From the NCBI GenBank assembly GCA_003086435.1, contig QEFD01000207.1, forward strand, positions 1-20,481: 20,481 nucleotides of DNA. Direction: 5' to 3'. The stretch is from Acidianus hospitalis (GTDB lineage Archaea > Thermoproteota > Thermoprotei_A > Sulfolobales > Sulfolobaceae). Positions 6,707-14,629 of the stretch are shown in pieces (the first letter of the stretch is position 1; each line of letters begins with the position of its first letter). The notes below the pieces were generated by a model. That model made no database searches. It was not told the DNA's origin and was given only the letters and a program-made list of their open reading frames with translations. A program made the position numbers and the translations under genes.

Positions 6707-7863
6707 CAGAAACCTCCTATTCTCTTTTTTGAAATTAGTTTACCTCCCTCATATATGATTACTTCTGTAACAAAGCAAGAATCTAAAGAACTTACAGCCA
6801 AGGAAATCTCCCAGGGATTTTTAGGATCTTTAACTGGAATTCCCTTAACAGCATATTCTAATGCTCCTCCAGGGGAAGCATTAAATGACGTTGGTTGTAT
6901 TATAGCATAATCAATTACTTTGTCCTCGTTAATTGAAACTTTGTGCAAAAGGGATCCTCTTATAGATTCCACCATCCCTATTCCGCTTCCTAAAATCTCG
7001 TATCCATCAGTCTCTCCATCAAAGTCAGTTAATTCACTTAATAATTTGCAAGCTACTTTTATTCTACTAATTTCTCTAAGTAATGGAGATGGACCATATT
7101 TTTCATGTAGCTTTTTAACCATACTATCAAAGGTTAAGGCTTGAGCTAAGGGGCCAACTTCTACATGATCTCCATTATATGTCACATCTAATCCAGTGTC
7201 CTTTAACTTAGATAAATCAATAGTAGCTGAATACGGAAAACCTACTACCAAGTACTTACCCAGTCCAGCAGTCCAGTAAGGTACTTTTTTAAGTAAAGTT
7301 AGGTCTCCTCCTAATTCATCAATATTATCTATACTAAGAAAATCTTCAATTTTCATACCTATAACTTCATCTTCAACTACTTTTCTAAGAAATTCGATAT
7401 CATCCTTACTTAACTTGACCTTAAATCCTTTATTTAGGTAATTAGTATAAGGCCATTTTCCTCCCATTTTTTCCATAATCTCCTTAACTTTTTTAGAAAA
7501 AGGAATTATTCTTTTAAACCTCTCTCCTGAAGGGAAATCATAATTCTTATCTCCTATATATGGAAACCAATATATGTAAGGATGCTTAATATGACTTTCT
7601 ATTATTTCTAATGATACAGCAATTCTTGATAATATTTCACTATTATGATTAATAGTACCTACAGCTCGAGTAAATGCAGAAACGTGAGACTGACTACAAG
7701 TAGCTAGGACTCTTGGTATAATATCTCGGAGTTCTTTCACTTTCTTATTTAAAAATGCTTTCTCATACCCTCTTAATTTATTCCCAGAAGATTGAGCAGA
7801 TACAACTACATTATTTTCAATATTTATTCTCAAACTAATAGCTTCAAGATCTAATGGATTCAT
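6703..7863 (-). CDS. cysteine-depleted hydrogenase large-subunit paralogue, HupK/HoxV-like assembly scaffold
   Basis: This 386-residue protein is clearly homologous to the [NiFe] large subunit: GMVESIRGSLLHKVSI and IIQPTSFNASPGG match GMLEAPRGSLGHWIVI and IVTPTQINMGPED of the catalytic subunit. The active-site motifs are altered. L1 reads RVLATCSQSH, keeping only the second cysteine (C56) and H60. L2 reads DSCFVTEVI, keeping only the first cysteine (C363), with Thr366 and Ile369 in place of the second Cys and the His. There is no cleavable tail beyond the motif of the usual type; the protein ends in Cys386. It cannot bind Ni-Fe in the normal way. The pattern and length agree with bacterial HupK/HoxV scaffolds. 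It is divergent from hypC (90 bp between starts) and convergent with the structural operon. Confidence 0.85.
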   Translation of the reverse strand: MNPLDLEAISLRINIENNVVVSAQSSGNKLRGYEKAFLNKKVKELRDIIPRVLATCSQSHVSAFTRAVGTINHNSEILSRIAVSLEIIESHIKHPYIYWFPYIGDKNYDFPSGERFKRIIPFSKKVKEIMEKMGGKWPYTNYLNKGFKVKLSKDDIEFLRKVVEDEVIGMKIEDFLSIDNIDELGGDLTLLKKVPYWTAGLGKYLVVGFPYSATIDLSKLKDTGLDVTYNGDHVEVGPLAQALTFDSMVKKLHEKYGPSPLLREISRIKVACKLLSELTDFDGETDGYEILGSGIGMVESIRGSLLHKVSINEDKVIDYAIIQPTSFNASPGGALEYAVKGIPVKDPKNPWEISLAVSSLDSCFVTEVIIYEGGKLISKKRIGGFC

Positions 7864-7883
7864 TAAATAATTTTTGTAATCTT

Positions 7884-7891
7884 TCTTTTTA
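7884..7891 (-). promoter_or_regulatory. TATA-like box of the large-subunit paralogue
   Basis: The minus strand reads TAAAAAGA, centred about 25 bp before the ATG at 7863. The match to a TATA box is modest but the spacing fits a leaderless transcript. Confidence 0.35.
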
Positions 7892-7925
7892 ATGCTATCT
7901 AGTTAAATCTATATATAAACAATAC

Positions 7926-7932
7926 TTTTAAA
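7926..7932 (+). promoter_or_regulatory. TATA box of the hypC-hypF operon
   Basis: TTTTAAA is centred 25 bp before ATG 7954, giving a leaderless hypC transcript. A second AT-rich box (ATATATAAA, 7911-7919) lies 15 bp further upstream. Confidence 0.55.
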
Positions 7933-7953
7933 CGTTGCCAATAATTCTTAATT

Positions 7954-8184
7954 ATGTGCTTAAGTTTTCCAGCAAAAGTCATTAACGTTCAAGATAGCAT
8001 AGTTTTCGTAGACTATGGTAATGGAATAATAGAACCGGTATTAGCTAATGGTTTTGAGGACCTTAAGCCAGGGGATTACGTAATAGTTAGTTATGGTATG
8101 ATATATGAAAAAATTTCAAAAGAAGAGTTCGATGAAATTCTAAATTACGAGAAAGAGATTAACAGCGTGATCCGTAATGTATGA
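7954..8184 (+). CDS. hypC: HypC/HupF-family hydrogenase maturation chaperone
   Basis: A 76-residue member of the HypC/HupF family. The protein starts MCLSFPAKVI, with the essential N-terminal Cys2 that binds the iron of Fe(CN)2CO in partnership with HypD and then escorts it to the large subunit. The OB-fold core (VFVDYGNG, LKPGDYVIVSYGMIYEKIS) is present. It is the first gene of a run hypC, hypC-like, hypF, protease, with a leaderless start at ATG 7954. Its stop overlaps the next start by 8 bp. Because a second HypC-like protein follows, one of the two may be the dedicated partner of the large-subunit paralogue on the other strand, as HoxL is for HoxV. Confidence 0.9.
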   Translation: MCLSFPAKVINVQDSIVFVDYGNGIIEPVLANGFEDLKPGDYVIVSYGMIYEKISKEEFDEILNYEKEINSVIRNV

Positions 8185-8401
8185 TCCATACGATATGGCA
8201 TACGTAGGTAAGGTAATCCAAATTAATAATGAAGGTTCTGCAATAGTTGACTTTAACGGAATAAGAAGGGAAGTTGAGCTTAGCCTAGTAAACGCCAAAA
8301 TAGGAGACTATGTCTTAGTACATGCAGGTTATGCTATAAAGGTTATAAATGAAGAAGACGTTAAGAATGAGCTTAAAAACTTCATAAAATCATTAAAATA
8401 G
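8177..8401 (+). CDS. second HypC-like protein lacking the N-terminal cysteine
   Basis: A 74-residue HypC-fold protein. GKVIQINNEGSAIVDFNG and GDYVLVHAGYAIKVINEEDV are typical HypC blocks, and in these it is closer to the family consensus than the preceding gene. However the start is MYDPYDMAYVGKV where HypC normally has MCLxxPGKV, and the whole protein has no cysteine. It therefore cannot ligate the Fe(CN)2CO iron through Cys2. ATG 8177 overlaps the hypC stop; ATG 8195 (giving MAYVGKV) is an alternative that leaves the conclusion unchanged. It precedes hypF by 19 bp. Likely roles are a structural partner, a regulator or a decayed paralogue; the intact core argues against simple decay. Confidence 0.85.
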   Translation: MYDPYDMAYVGKVIQINNEGSAIVDFNGIRREVELSLVNAKIGDYVLVHAGYAIKVINEEDVKNELKNFIKSLK

Positions 8402-8420
8402 GCAATGAGAGACTACTATT

Positions 8421-10655
8421 ATGAAAGCTTATAGAATACTTATCTCCGGTATCGTGCAAGGCGTAGGTTTTAGACCATTCATATATAGAATAGCGGTAAA
8501 ATCTAATGTTTATGGTTATGTAAAAAATTTGGGTGGAAGCGAAGTAGAAGTTAAGATAATAGGCAGGGAAGAAAACATAGGCAAGTTCTTTTCCTTGCTT
8601 TTCTCTAAAATTCCACCACCGGCTAAAATTGAAAAAATATTGATAGAGGAAGATAATATCCAAGACATTCACGAGTTTAAAATCTTGCCTAGTGGCAACG
8701 TAGTAAATGAACCTAGTCAAATACCTCCAGACCTATCAATATGCGACGATTGTTTAAGAGAGATTTTGGATCCTAAAGATAGACGATATAAATATCCCTT
8801 CAATAGTTGTGCCTATTGCGGACCAAGATATTCGATGCTTTATAAAATTCCTTATGATAGAGAGAACACTGCTATGAGAGATTTTCCCTTGTGTGATAAA
8901 TGTAAGGCAGAATACGAAGATCCTGAAAACGAGAGACGATTCGACGCACAAGGAATAAGTTGTCCTATTTGTGGTCCCAAAGTTTTCCTTTCTACAACTG
9001 ATGGAGAAATAATACAAGACAAAGATCCCATAGCTACTGCCGCGAAGCTTATTGAGGAAGGGTATATTTTGGCAATAAAAGGAATAGGAGGTTTTCACAT
9101 TGCGGCTAACCCATTTGACGATGACGTTGTAATAAAACTAAGAGAAAGGAAAAACAGACCTCAACAACCTTTTGCACTAATGGCTTTATCCGTAAACGTT
9201 ATTAAAAAATACGCTGAAGTAAGCCAATTGGAAGAGGAATTACTAAAATCCTTAGAGAGACCTATAGTATTGCTCAAGAAAAAGGAGGATTCAGAAATTT
9301 CCAAGTACGTTTCTCCTTACCTAGATAGAGAAGGATTCTTCTTATATTATACTGGATTACATTATTTACTACTCGATAATCTTAAGGAAAAAATATCAAT
9401 AATGACGAGCGGAAATAAGCACGGCTTACCAATGTGTACTGATGAGGAATGCGTGAAAACTAAATTAAAGGGAGTTGTGGATTATGTTTTATATCATAAT
9501 AGAAAAATTGTAAATAGAGTTGATGACAGCGTGATAAGAATATCTGCAGGGAGAATTATGTTCCTCAGGAGGAGCAGAGGATATGCCCCTACATGGATAA
9601 GAATAAAGAAAAAATTGAGAAAAGTTGCAGTAGCAGTTGGCGCCGAACTGCAAAACGTTGGTGCTGTAGCTTTCGACGATAAGGTCATTCTTACTCAATA
9701 CATAGGTGACACCGACGAGCTAAACACTCTTGAAGACCTGGAAAAATATATAAAGTTCTTCTTAAATACCTACCACCTAACCCCTGAAGTTATAGTAGCA
9801 GATAAGAATCCAGCATACCAAAGCACTAGACTCGCATCAAAACTTTCAGAAGAATACTCAGCAGAACTGGTACAAGTGCAACATCACTTAGCTCACGGAC
9901 TAAGCGCCATGGCTGAGTATGGTCTTCACGACGCTATAGGAATAATAATTGATGGCATAGGTTACGGAGACGACGGTAACGGATGGGGCGGAGAGGTAAT
10001 CAACATAAAAGATCATGGAGAAAAATATTCAAGAGAATATCATTTAAAATATGTACCTTATACTGGCGGAGACATAAATTCGTTAAAACCTGATAGAATG
10101 CTAGCACTATTTCTCTCAACATTTATGGATTGGAACGAAATTCAAAATTATGTCAAATTAAATGATATAGAACTAAAAGTATTAGAGTATCAAACGAGGA
10201 AAAACAGATTATTTACCTCAAGTACAGGGAGATTTTTGGACTCAGTCTCGGCGTTACTAGATATTTGTCATTATAGAACTTACGAAGGAGAACCGGCAAT
10301 AAAGCTTGAAGCCTTTGCAAGAAATGGTAAGTTACTAGATTTCGAATTTCCAATAACTAATAACGAAATAGACACAACGGCGGCATTTAAGTGGATTATT
10401 GAAAACGGAATTCAAGATAAGCCAAGTATTGCGTATACTATACAATACAAATTAGGAAAAGCGTTAGTTCAAGCTGCTTTGAAACTTAATCCAGAAAAAA
10501 TAGTAGTATCTGGTGGAGCGTCAGTTAATGAATATATACTAAAAGGTATGATAGAAAATTCAGAAGGAGTCGAAATACTTACTCAATCTAAAGTACCGCC
10601 TGGAGATGGAGGAATAGCATTGGGACAAGTTTATTACATCAGTGAGGAAAAATGA
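8421..10655 (+). CDS. hypF: carbamoyltransferase HypF
   Basis: HypF activates carbamoyl phosphate to carbamoyl-AMP and transfers the carbamoyl group to the C-terminal Cys of HypE, the precursor of the cyanide ligands. The 744-residue protein has the full domain order: acylphosphatase (about 1-90, [11 protein letters not shown]), two zinc-finger pairs (C108/C111 with C130/C133, and C158/C161 with C181/C184), a YrdC-like domain (about 195-385, [24 protein letters not shown]), and a Kae1-like domain to the end with [10 protein letters not shown] and [15 protein letters not shown]. No key motif is missing. Its stop overlaps the start of the protease gene (ATGA). HypE, its partner, must lie outside the window. 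Confidence 0.97.
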   Translation: MKAYRILISGIVQGVGFRPFIYRIAVKSNVYGYVKNLGGSEVEVKIIGREENIGKFFSLLFSKIPPPAKIEKILIEEDNIQDIHEFKILPSGNVVNEPSQIPPDLSICDDCLREILDPKDRRYKYPFNSCAYCGPRYSMLYKIPYDRENTAMRDFPLCDKCKAEYEDPENERRFDAQGISCPICGPKVFLSTTDGEIIQDKDPIATAAKLIEEGYILAIKGIGGFHIAANPFDDDVVIKLRERKNRPQQPFALMALSVNVIKKYAEVSQLEEELLKSLERPIVLLKKKEDSEISKYVSPYLDREGFFLYYTGLHYLLLDNLKEKISIMTSGNKHGLPMCTDEECVKTKLKGVVDYVLYHNRKIVNRVDDSVIRISAGRIMFLRRSRGYAPTWIRIKKKLRKVAVAVGAELQNVGAVAFDDKVILTQYIGDTDELNTLEDLEKYIKFFLNTYHLTPEVIVADKNPAYQSTRLASKLSEEYSAELVQVQHHLAHGLSAMAEYGLHDAIGIIIDGIGYGDDGNGWGGEVINIKDHGEKYSREYHLKYVPYTGGDINSLKPDRMLALFLSTFMDWNEIQNYVKLNDIELKVLEYQTRKNRLFTSSTGRFLDSVSALLDICHYRTYEGEPAIKLEAFARNGKLLDFEFPITNNEIDTTAAFKWIIENGIQDKPSIAYTIQYKLGKALVQAALKLNPEKIVVSGGASVNEYILKGMIENSEGVEILTQSKVPPGDGGIALGQVYYISEEK

Positions 10656-11158
10656 AAGTCGTAATAGGAGTAGGAAATGTTTTTATGAAAGACGATGGTT
10701 GCGGAAGCTTTATAGCCCAAGCATTAGACGGGTTAATTCCAATAGATGTTAAAGACTTGGGAATGGGAAGTTTATCTATCATAGATGATATAAGGGATTA
10801 TGATGAAATAATCATTATTGATGCAGCGGATATAGATAGTGACGTAGAAGTTTTTGAAATAAAAACTGAATTAGAAGATGAAATTCCTCAAGCAGTAATT
10901 TCAATGTCTTTAGGCGGCTCTCACTCCATGTCTATGAGAGATATACTCACAATCTTAAATTCTGATGGTAAAAATAGAAAAATAATTGTAATAGGCTGCA
11001 AGCCAAAGGAAATCAATGTAGGATATGGTTTAAGCGAAGAAATGATTAAAAACGGATTAAAAGTAATAGAAAAATTGAAAGAATTTATAGACTTTGACGT
11101 GGACGAGGCAAAGAAACGATTTCTTTCAATTATACGAGAAATCACAAGCCAATATTGA
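10652..11158 (+). CDS. hydrogenase maturation protease (peptidase M52, HyaD/HycI-like)
   Basis: This endopeptidase removes the C-terminal tail of the large subunit after nickel insertion. The 168-residue length is normal. The nickel-sensing ligands expected from HybD are present: D15 in [12 protein letters not shown]57 in IIIIDAAD, and H91 in LGGSHSMS. It overlaps hypF by 4 bp (ATGA) and ends the operon. Its likely substrate is the large subunit encoded at 4501-6039, which carries 13 residues after the final motif His. It lies apart from the structural genes, where the degenerate paralogue at 6036-6374 takes the usual place. The gene converges with the PaREP1 pair 30 bp away. Confidence 0.93.
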   Translation: MKVVIGVGNVFMKDDGCGSFIAQALDGLIPIDVKDLGMGSLSIIDDIRDYDEIIIIDAADIDSDVEVFEIKTELEDEIPQAVISMSLGGSHSMSMRDILTILNSDGKNRKIIVIGCKPKEINVGYGLSEEMIKNGLKVIEKLKEFIDFDVDEAKKRFLSIIREITSQY

Positions 11159-11188
11159 GGTAATAAACTTAGAGAAAGCGAATAACAT

Positions 11189-11527
11189 TTATATTCTATT
11201 TGAAATTACTTTGATTATACTAGCCAAAGTCTTTACTTCACTTAGGTTCATTCTTTCCTCATGAAAGCAATCAGTATGCAATTTCCAAGCGGCCTTCCAG
11301 ATATCTTTTAGCTCAACTTTCTTTTTAACGATTTTAAACAAAAGTTCAGATTCCCAATAGTTTTTTGCGTTTACCTGATTTAATATTTCACTCATATTAT
11401 CTACAATAGCTATATACTTTAGAAAATCCTCTGTGGCTTTATAATATTTTTCACAAGCATCAACTAAATCTCCCTTATTCAAAAACTCATCAGCCTCCTC
11501 CAAATATTTAAGAATTAAATTTCTCAT
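11189..11527 (-). CDS. PaREP1 family protein, downstream copy
   Basis: PaREP1-type proteins are short helical proteins found mostly in thermophilic crenarchaea; their function is not established, and a HEPN-like or TPR-like fold has been discussed. From the ATG at 11527 the product is 112 residues and starts MRNLILKYLEEADEFLNKGD; an upstream ATG at 11554 would add nine residues. It contains the family core (LEEADEFLNKGD, ACEKYYKA), then a divergent C-terminal half ending in a Trp/His-rich helix (AAWKLHTDCFHEE). It overlaps the stop of the upstream copy by about 20 bp and shares a perfect 72-bp stretch with it, although the rest is clearly different. Confidence 0.75.
   Translation of the reverse strand: MRNLILKYLEEADEFLNKGDLVDACEKYYKATEDFLKYIAIVDNMSEILNQVNAKNYWESELLFKIVKKKVELKDIWKAAWKLHTDCFHEERMNLSEVKTLASIIKVISNRI
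11436..11507. repeat. 72-bp direct repeat, copy 1
   Basis: These 72 bases are identical to 11740-11811. The repeat encodes the conserved PaREP1 core in the downstream gene. Identity stops abruptly at both ends. Confidence 0.95.
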
Positions 11528-11837
11528 TTGCAAGGTTGACAAGCTCAACCACATCTTGCCTATACATTTTTATTAATTCTGCATCAAGCTCTTTCCTTGC
11601 AGTGTAAAGTAATGAAGCTCCCGCCCAATAAGAGATTATATTATCTCCTAAAATTTCAGCAAGCTTAGTTACTATATCCTCTATATTATCACCGTGAATG
11701 TTATATTTATATGCTAAGAGTATTATGGCCTCTCTTGCAGCTTTATAATATTTTTCACAAGCATCAACTAAATCTCCCTTATTCAAAAACTCATCAGCCT
11801 CCTCCAAATATATTTCTGCTGAAGTTCTAATTAACAT
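11508..11837 (-). CDS. PaREP1 family protein, upstream copy
   Basis: This copy encodes MLIRTSAEIYLEEADEFL and then the PaREP1 core with ACEKYYKAAREAIILLAYKY. With the ATG at 11837 it is 109 residues; an in-frame TTG at 11888 would add 17 residues of hydrophobic/aromatic character. I prefer 11837 because a TATA-like box (TTATTTTAAG on the minus strand, 11862-11871) lies about 29 bp upstream and the family core begins soon after. The C-terminal half (ILGDNIISYWAGASLLYTARKEL) does not match the downstream copy. The two genes overlap and are probably cotranscribed. Function unknown. Confidence 0.75.
   Translation of the reverse strand: MLIRTSAEIYLEEADEFLNKGDLVDACEKYYKAAREAIILLAYKYNIHGDNIEDIVTKLAEILGDNIISYWAGASLLYTARKELDAELIKMYRQDVVELVNLANEKFNS
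11740..11811. repeat. 72-bp direct repeat, copy 2
   Basis: Perfect match to 11436-11507, offset by 304 bp. It lies in the same reading frame of the upstream PaREP1 gene, so the identity includes synonymous positions. Confidence 0.95.
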
Positions 11838-11949
11838 CAAGTAGTATATTTGCCTACTTACCTTAAAATAAATAATGGAGATCGACAACCTAGGATTGCA
11901 AAAATAAGAGTTACCGTTAAGATGGACAATTCATGATATCGCAAAGCCT

Positions 11950-13068
11950 TTATGATTGATTTTCCTCGCTAGGCTGGATTACTCTAACCCCTACATTAAA
12001 CATTTGTTTAATTACGTATTCAACTAGCCTGATATTTACACCTTTCTGACCTATGAAGCCACCGGACTCTTTCTTTAATCTCACTACGAGCTCGTTACCT
12101 TGAAAATCTACATCCTCAACGTGCTTAACTACCCAAGGTAAAGGATGCACCGCCCTTATTATATCCTTAAAGTCTAGTTTTAACTCCACTACTCTAACCT
12201 TCATCTTAGTATCGCTCTCTATTCCGTTAATCCTTTCTCCGCTTTTACCTATTAGTCTACCCGCGTTGCCTTCCTTTACTACTATCAATGCGTCTGGGAC
12301 GTGCTCTGAGGTTATATTAAGCTTTTTCTTTTCTTCTGAGAATTCAACGACAGTTATTATATCTGCATCTGGAGCGCGAATTTTTGCAGAATCCATTACT
12401 TTCTTTTCAGCTTCACTGAGCTTTCTGGACCTTAATTTATACTCTAACAAAAGCCTTATTCCCCTCTTAGTCCCTGCCCTAACGATATCTTTTATTCCTA
12501 AGTCCACAACCTTTGCGTCTTTCTCATTTAGTAACACTTCCCTTATAATTTCAGAAGAATCTGCCTCATTACTTAAAGTCTGGAAAACGGGATCTCCGGC
12601 TATAATTAACCTCGAGTTCTTCCCTGCCCTTATGAACAGCTCTAGTACGCTTTCGGGCTTCATTAGCTGAACATCGTCTAAAAATATTATCGAGTCGTTG
12701 AAAGACCTCCCTCTTAAGTACCTTGAATCTAACACTTCTATTTTCCCAGAAGAGAACAGATCATCTATAGTTTTCTCTTCAGCAAAACCGCCAAGAACGT
12801 CCTTTATGTAATCCTTTACCATATCTTCATACTTGTCATATTCTTTTCTTGTTAATTCTTCCTGAGTTACTACGTCAACTATAGGCTTTGCTACAATTAA
12901 TTTCCTAAATTTTCCAGTGGAGACTGAATCGATACTGTAAGCTAATGAAAATAAGCTTTTCCCAGTTCCTGTGGGGCCAAATATACCTATAATATTATAA
13001 TTGGAGTTAGTAAGTGCGTTAAGTAATTCCTCTTGGCCTTTACTCATAGGTTTAATTGACTCAAGCAT
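11950..13068 (-). CDS. PhoH-family ATPase with C-terminal KH domains
   Basis: This 372-residue protein has a PhoH-type P-loop ATPase core (about 1-220) with Walker A GPTGTGKS (31-38), Walker B SIIFLDDVQ (126-134) and the helicase-like motif LIIAGDP (154-160). A linker is followed by two KH RNA-binding modules, with GRLIGKSGERI near residue 270 and GGFIGQKGVNI near residue 340. The combination marks it as a nucleic-acid-dependent ATPase, probably RNA-handling; PhoH proteins are linked to RNA metabolism, but the precise task in archaea is not known to me. The ATG at 13068 lies 39 bp from a pair of GC-rich hairpins that may be part of its 5' leader. The gene is divergent from DUF3800. Confidence 0.92.
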   Translation of the reverse strand: MLESIKPMSKGQEELLNALTNSNYNIIGIFGPTGTGKSLFSLAYSIDSVSTGKFRKLIVAKPIVDVVTQEELTRKEYDKYEDMVKDYIKDVLGGFAEEKTIDDLFSSGKIEVLDSRYLRGRSFNDSIIFLDDVQLMKPESVLELFIRAGKNSRLIIAGDPVFQTLSNEADSSEIIREVLLNEKDAKVVDLGIKDIVRAGTKRGIRLLLEYKLRSRKLSEAEKKVMDSAKIRAPDADIITVVEFSEEKKKLNITSEHVPDALIVVKEGNAGRLIGKSGERINGIESDTKMKVRVVELKLDFKDIIRAVHPLPWVVKHVEDVDFQGNELVVRLKKESGGFIGQKGVNIRLVEYVIKQMFNVGVRVIQPSEENQS

Positions 13069-13100
13069 ATGATAATTTTTGAGGAAGGATTTTTGAGGTT

Positions 13101-13137
13101 AACTCATAGTGCACGTATCCCCGTGCACTCGTGAGTT
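13101..13137. repeat. hairpin element, copy 1 (27-bp direct repeat with inverted repeat)
   Basis: The arms AGTGCACG (13108-13115) and CGTGCACT (13122-13129) are perfect inverted repeats around the loop TATCCC. Outer arms AACTCA (13101-13106) and TGAGTT (13132-13137) extend the stem in this copy. The repeat unit 13104-13130 recurs 38 bp downstream. Confidence 0.9.
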
Positions 13138-13141
13138 TTGA

Positions 13142-13168
13142 TCATAGTGCACGTATCCCCGTGCACTC
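13142..13168. repeat. hairpin element, copy 2
   Basis: This copy is identical over 27 bp to 13104-13130, with arms at 13146-13153 and 13160-13167. The outer arms of copy 1 are not conserved here. Together the two copies hold four GTGCAC palindromes. Confidence 0.9.
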
Positions 13169-13191
13169 CCAATTAATAACTTGTGTGGAGA

Positions 13192-13202
13192 AATATTTAA
13201 GC
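13192..13202. promoter_or_regulatory. bidirectional TATA-like element between PhoH and DUF3800 genes
   Basis: AAATATTTAAG is AT-palindromic. Read on the minus strand (CTTAAATATTT) it would start a PhoH transcript near 13170, just ahead of both hairpins. Read on the plus strand it would give DUF3800 a leader of about 28 nt. Spacing only; no other support. Confidence 0.3.
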
Positions 13203-13250
13203 TTACACGTGATCGATTTCTTTTTTACTCGTAGTTGAATTCTTTAAATA

Positions 13251-13907
13251 ATGACTAAAAATGAGATTCACATAGCAATTGATGAGGCAGGAAATCCAAA
13301 TGATGAAAAACCGTTTATAATTTCAGCAGTTTTAATTAACGATATAAACTGTTACCTAAATTTATACGAGGAAGCAATAAAGGATGCACAAAGGCTCACG
13401 GGTAAGAATATAAAATATTTTAAATGGTCGGAAGATTCACCTAAACAATTCAAGTTAGGAAAGGACGTTAAAGGAATTTTTGTAAACAAGGTATTAAAGA
13501 ACCTGACGGGAATCTCATTAATTATAAGGAAGGTAAATGAAACAAAATTAAGTAATTACTCGGCGAAAATTTACGGAGAGATATTGGGCTTACATTTAAG
13601 GAAATACGTAGCAAGCAAGAACGTCGTTGTTCATTATGATAGAACTCCGATATTAAGAGAAAGTGATAAACAATACATTATCATTAATTTTCCTAAATGG
13701 ACTTTAGCTAAAGTCCTTAGAGTCGATTTTACCGGACATGATAGATGCGAATTAATTCATTCGGCAGATTATATCTCAGGTATAGTAAGAGAGCATTTAA
13801 TGAGGGATGAACTTAAAGAAGAATATAGACAAAAAGTGGAAGAATATTTTAATGTTGTAATCAAAAATTTCAAAATAAAGGAGGTAAACATTAAAGATTA
13901 TGAGTAG
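13251..13907 (+). CDS. DUF3800 domain protein
   Basis: This 218-residue protein fits the DUF3800 family, thought to have an RNase H-like fold. The N terminus has IAIDEAGNP (D11, E12), the family's DESG-like motif. VVVHYDR supplies D130 and HSADYISGIV supplies D173, at the places where the family keeps acidic residues. All three acidic positions are present, so catalytic competence is possible. DUF3800 genes are scattered in archaea and bacteria and often occur in mobile or defence-associated regions; the neighbours here (PhoH, methyltransferase) do not show such a system. It is divergent from PhoH across the duplicated hairpin element. Confidence 0.8.
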   Translation: MTKNEIHIAIDEAGNPNDEKPFIISAVLINDINCYLNLYEEAIKDAQRLTGKNIKYFKWSEDSPKQFKLGKDVKGIFVNKVLKNLTGISLIIRKVNETKLSNYSAKIYGEILGLHLRKYVASKNVVVHYDRTPILRESDKQYIIINFPKWTLAKVLRVDFTGHDRCELIHSADYISGIVREHLMRDELKEEYRQKVEEYFNVVIKNFKIKEVNIKDYE

Positions 13908-13935
13908 TCAGAAAGTGACGTAGTATTTATCATAA

Positions 13936-13943
13936 TTTATAAA
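13936..13943 (+). promoter_or_regulatory. TATA box of the methyltransferase gene
   Basis: TTTATAAA is centred 25 bp before ATG 13965, the leaderless spacing. This fixes the start codon. Confidence 0.65.
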
Positions 13944-13964
13944 TTTAAGATATCATAATTAACT

Positions 13965-14537
13965 ATGTCATCTATTTTTGACAGTATAAATTCCTGGAAT
14001 TACAGACCTTTTAGAAGAATGGGAGTCACAATTTGCGAAGAGCTGAGGATAGGTAAACTCGTTTCATCAATAATAAAGAGGATCAATCCTAAAAAAGTCT
14101 TAGAAATAGGTTGCGGTAACTGTTTAGTTACGTTAAGCGTCGAGAAGGAAACTAAACTTCCTTCCCTAGTTTCCATAGAAGTATGGAACGAGGAAATTAC
14201 AGACAAGGAAGTTAAGGATTATTTAAAAGGTGAGGATTACAATTTGGTGGAGAACTTATTTCCTTTACCTTTTAAAGAGAAAAGCTTCGATTTAGCTTAT
14301 TCTGTCCTTTATTTTTATAATAAAATAAGAAAGGAAAGAAACGACTTAGCCAACGAGGTAAGCAAAGTAATAAAGGATAACGGATATTTTATACTTATTG
14401 AACCGGAGATTGTTAGAAACATGAGGAAAGATTTCTTTAATGCAGGGTTTTCTGAAGTCGAATATCATGTAGACCAAGGAATATTCTTCTCATTAATGAA
14501 GAAAGTCGATACTAGCATTCAAAGGAGCATTACGTGA
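13965..14537 (+). CDS. class I SAM-dependent methyltransferase
   Basis: This 190-residue protein has the SAM-binding motif I VLEIGCGNC (residues 45-53), an acidic residue after strand 2 (SIEVWNEE), a motif-IV-like segment (KSFDLAYSVLYFY) and a post-motif strand (DNGYFILIEPE), in the order of a compact Rossmann-fold methyltransferase. The substrate is not evident; the catalytic-site neighbourhood lacks an NPPY motif, which argues against an N6-adenine methylase, and the EIGCG-plus-LAYSVLYFY form is common in small-molecule enzymes. It has its own leaderless promoter and stands alone between DUF3800 and an MFS gene. Confidence 0.8.
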   Translation: MSSIFDSINSWNYRPFRRMGVTICEELRIGKLVSSIIKRINPKKVLEIGCGNCLVTLSVEKETKLPSLVSIEVWNEEITDKEVKDYLKGEDYNLVENLFPLPFKEKSFDLAYSVLYFYNKIRKERNDLANEVSKVIKDNGYFILIEPEIVRNMRKDFFNAGFSEVEYHVDQGIFFSLMKKVDTSIQRSIT

Positions 14538-14629
14538 TCAGGTCTTGGTATTCCCCGCATTCACACATTAGGCAATAACCATAAATAGACTTGGAAAACG
14601 ATATATCTTTTATTCTATGATATATCTTT

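Noticed and set aside
6703..7863. A second catalytic hydrogenase
   Set aside because: Two of the four nickel cysteines and the L2 histidine are missing and there is no small subunit beside it.
8382..8720. 112-codon frame on the minus strand over the start of hypF
   Set aside because: It overlaps well-supported hypC-like and hypF coding on the other strand, has an aromatic-rich composition typical of antisense frames, and no promoter.
12266..12670. 134-codon plus-strand frame inside the PhoH gene
   Set aside because: It is an antisense shadow, Ser/Phe-rich, and lies within clear PhoH-KH coding.
13104..13168. Two identical palindromic repeats as a minimal CRISPR array
   Set aside because: The spacing between units is only 11 bp, there are just two copies, and no cas gene is nearby. 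A regulatory or RNA hairpin role fits better.
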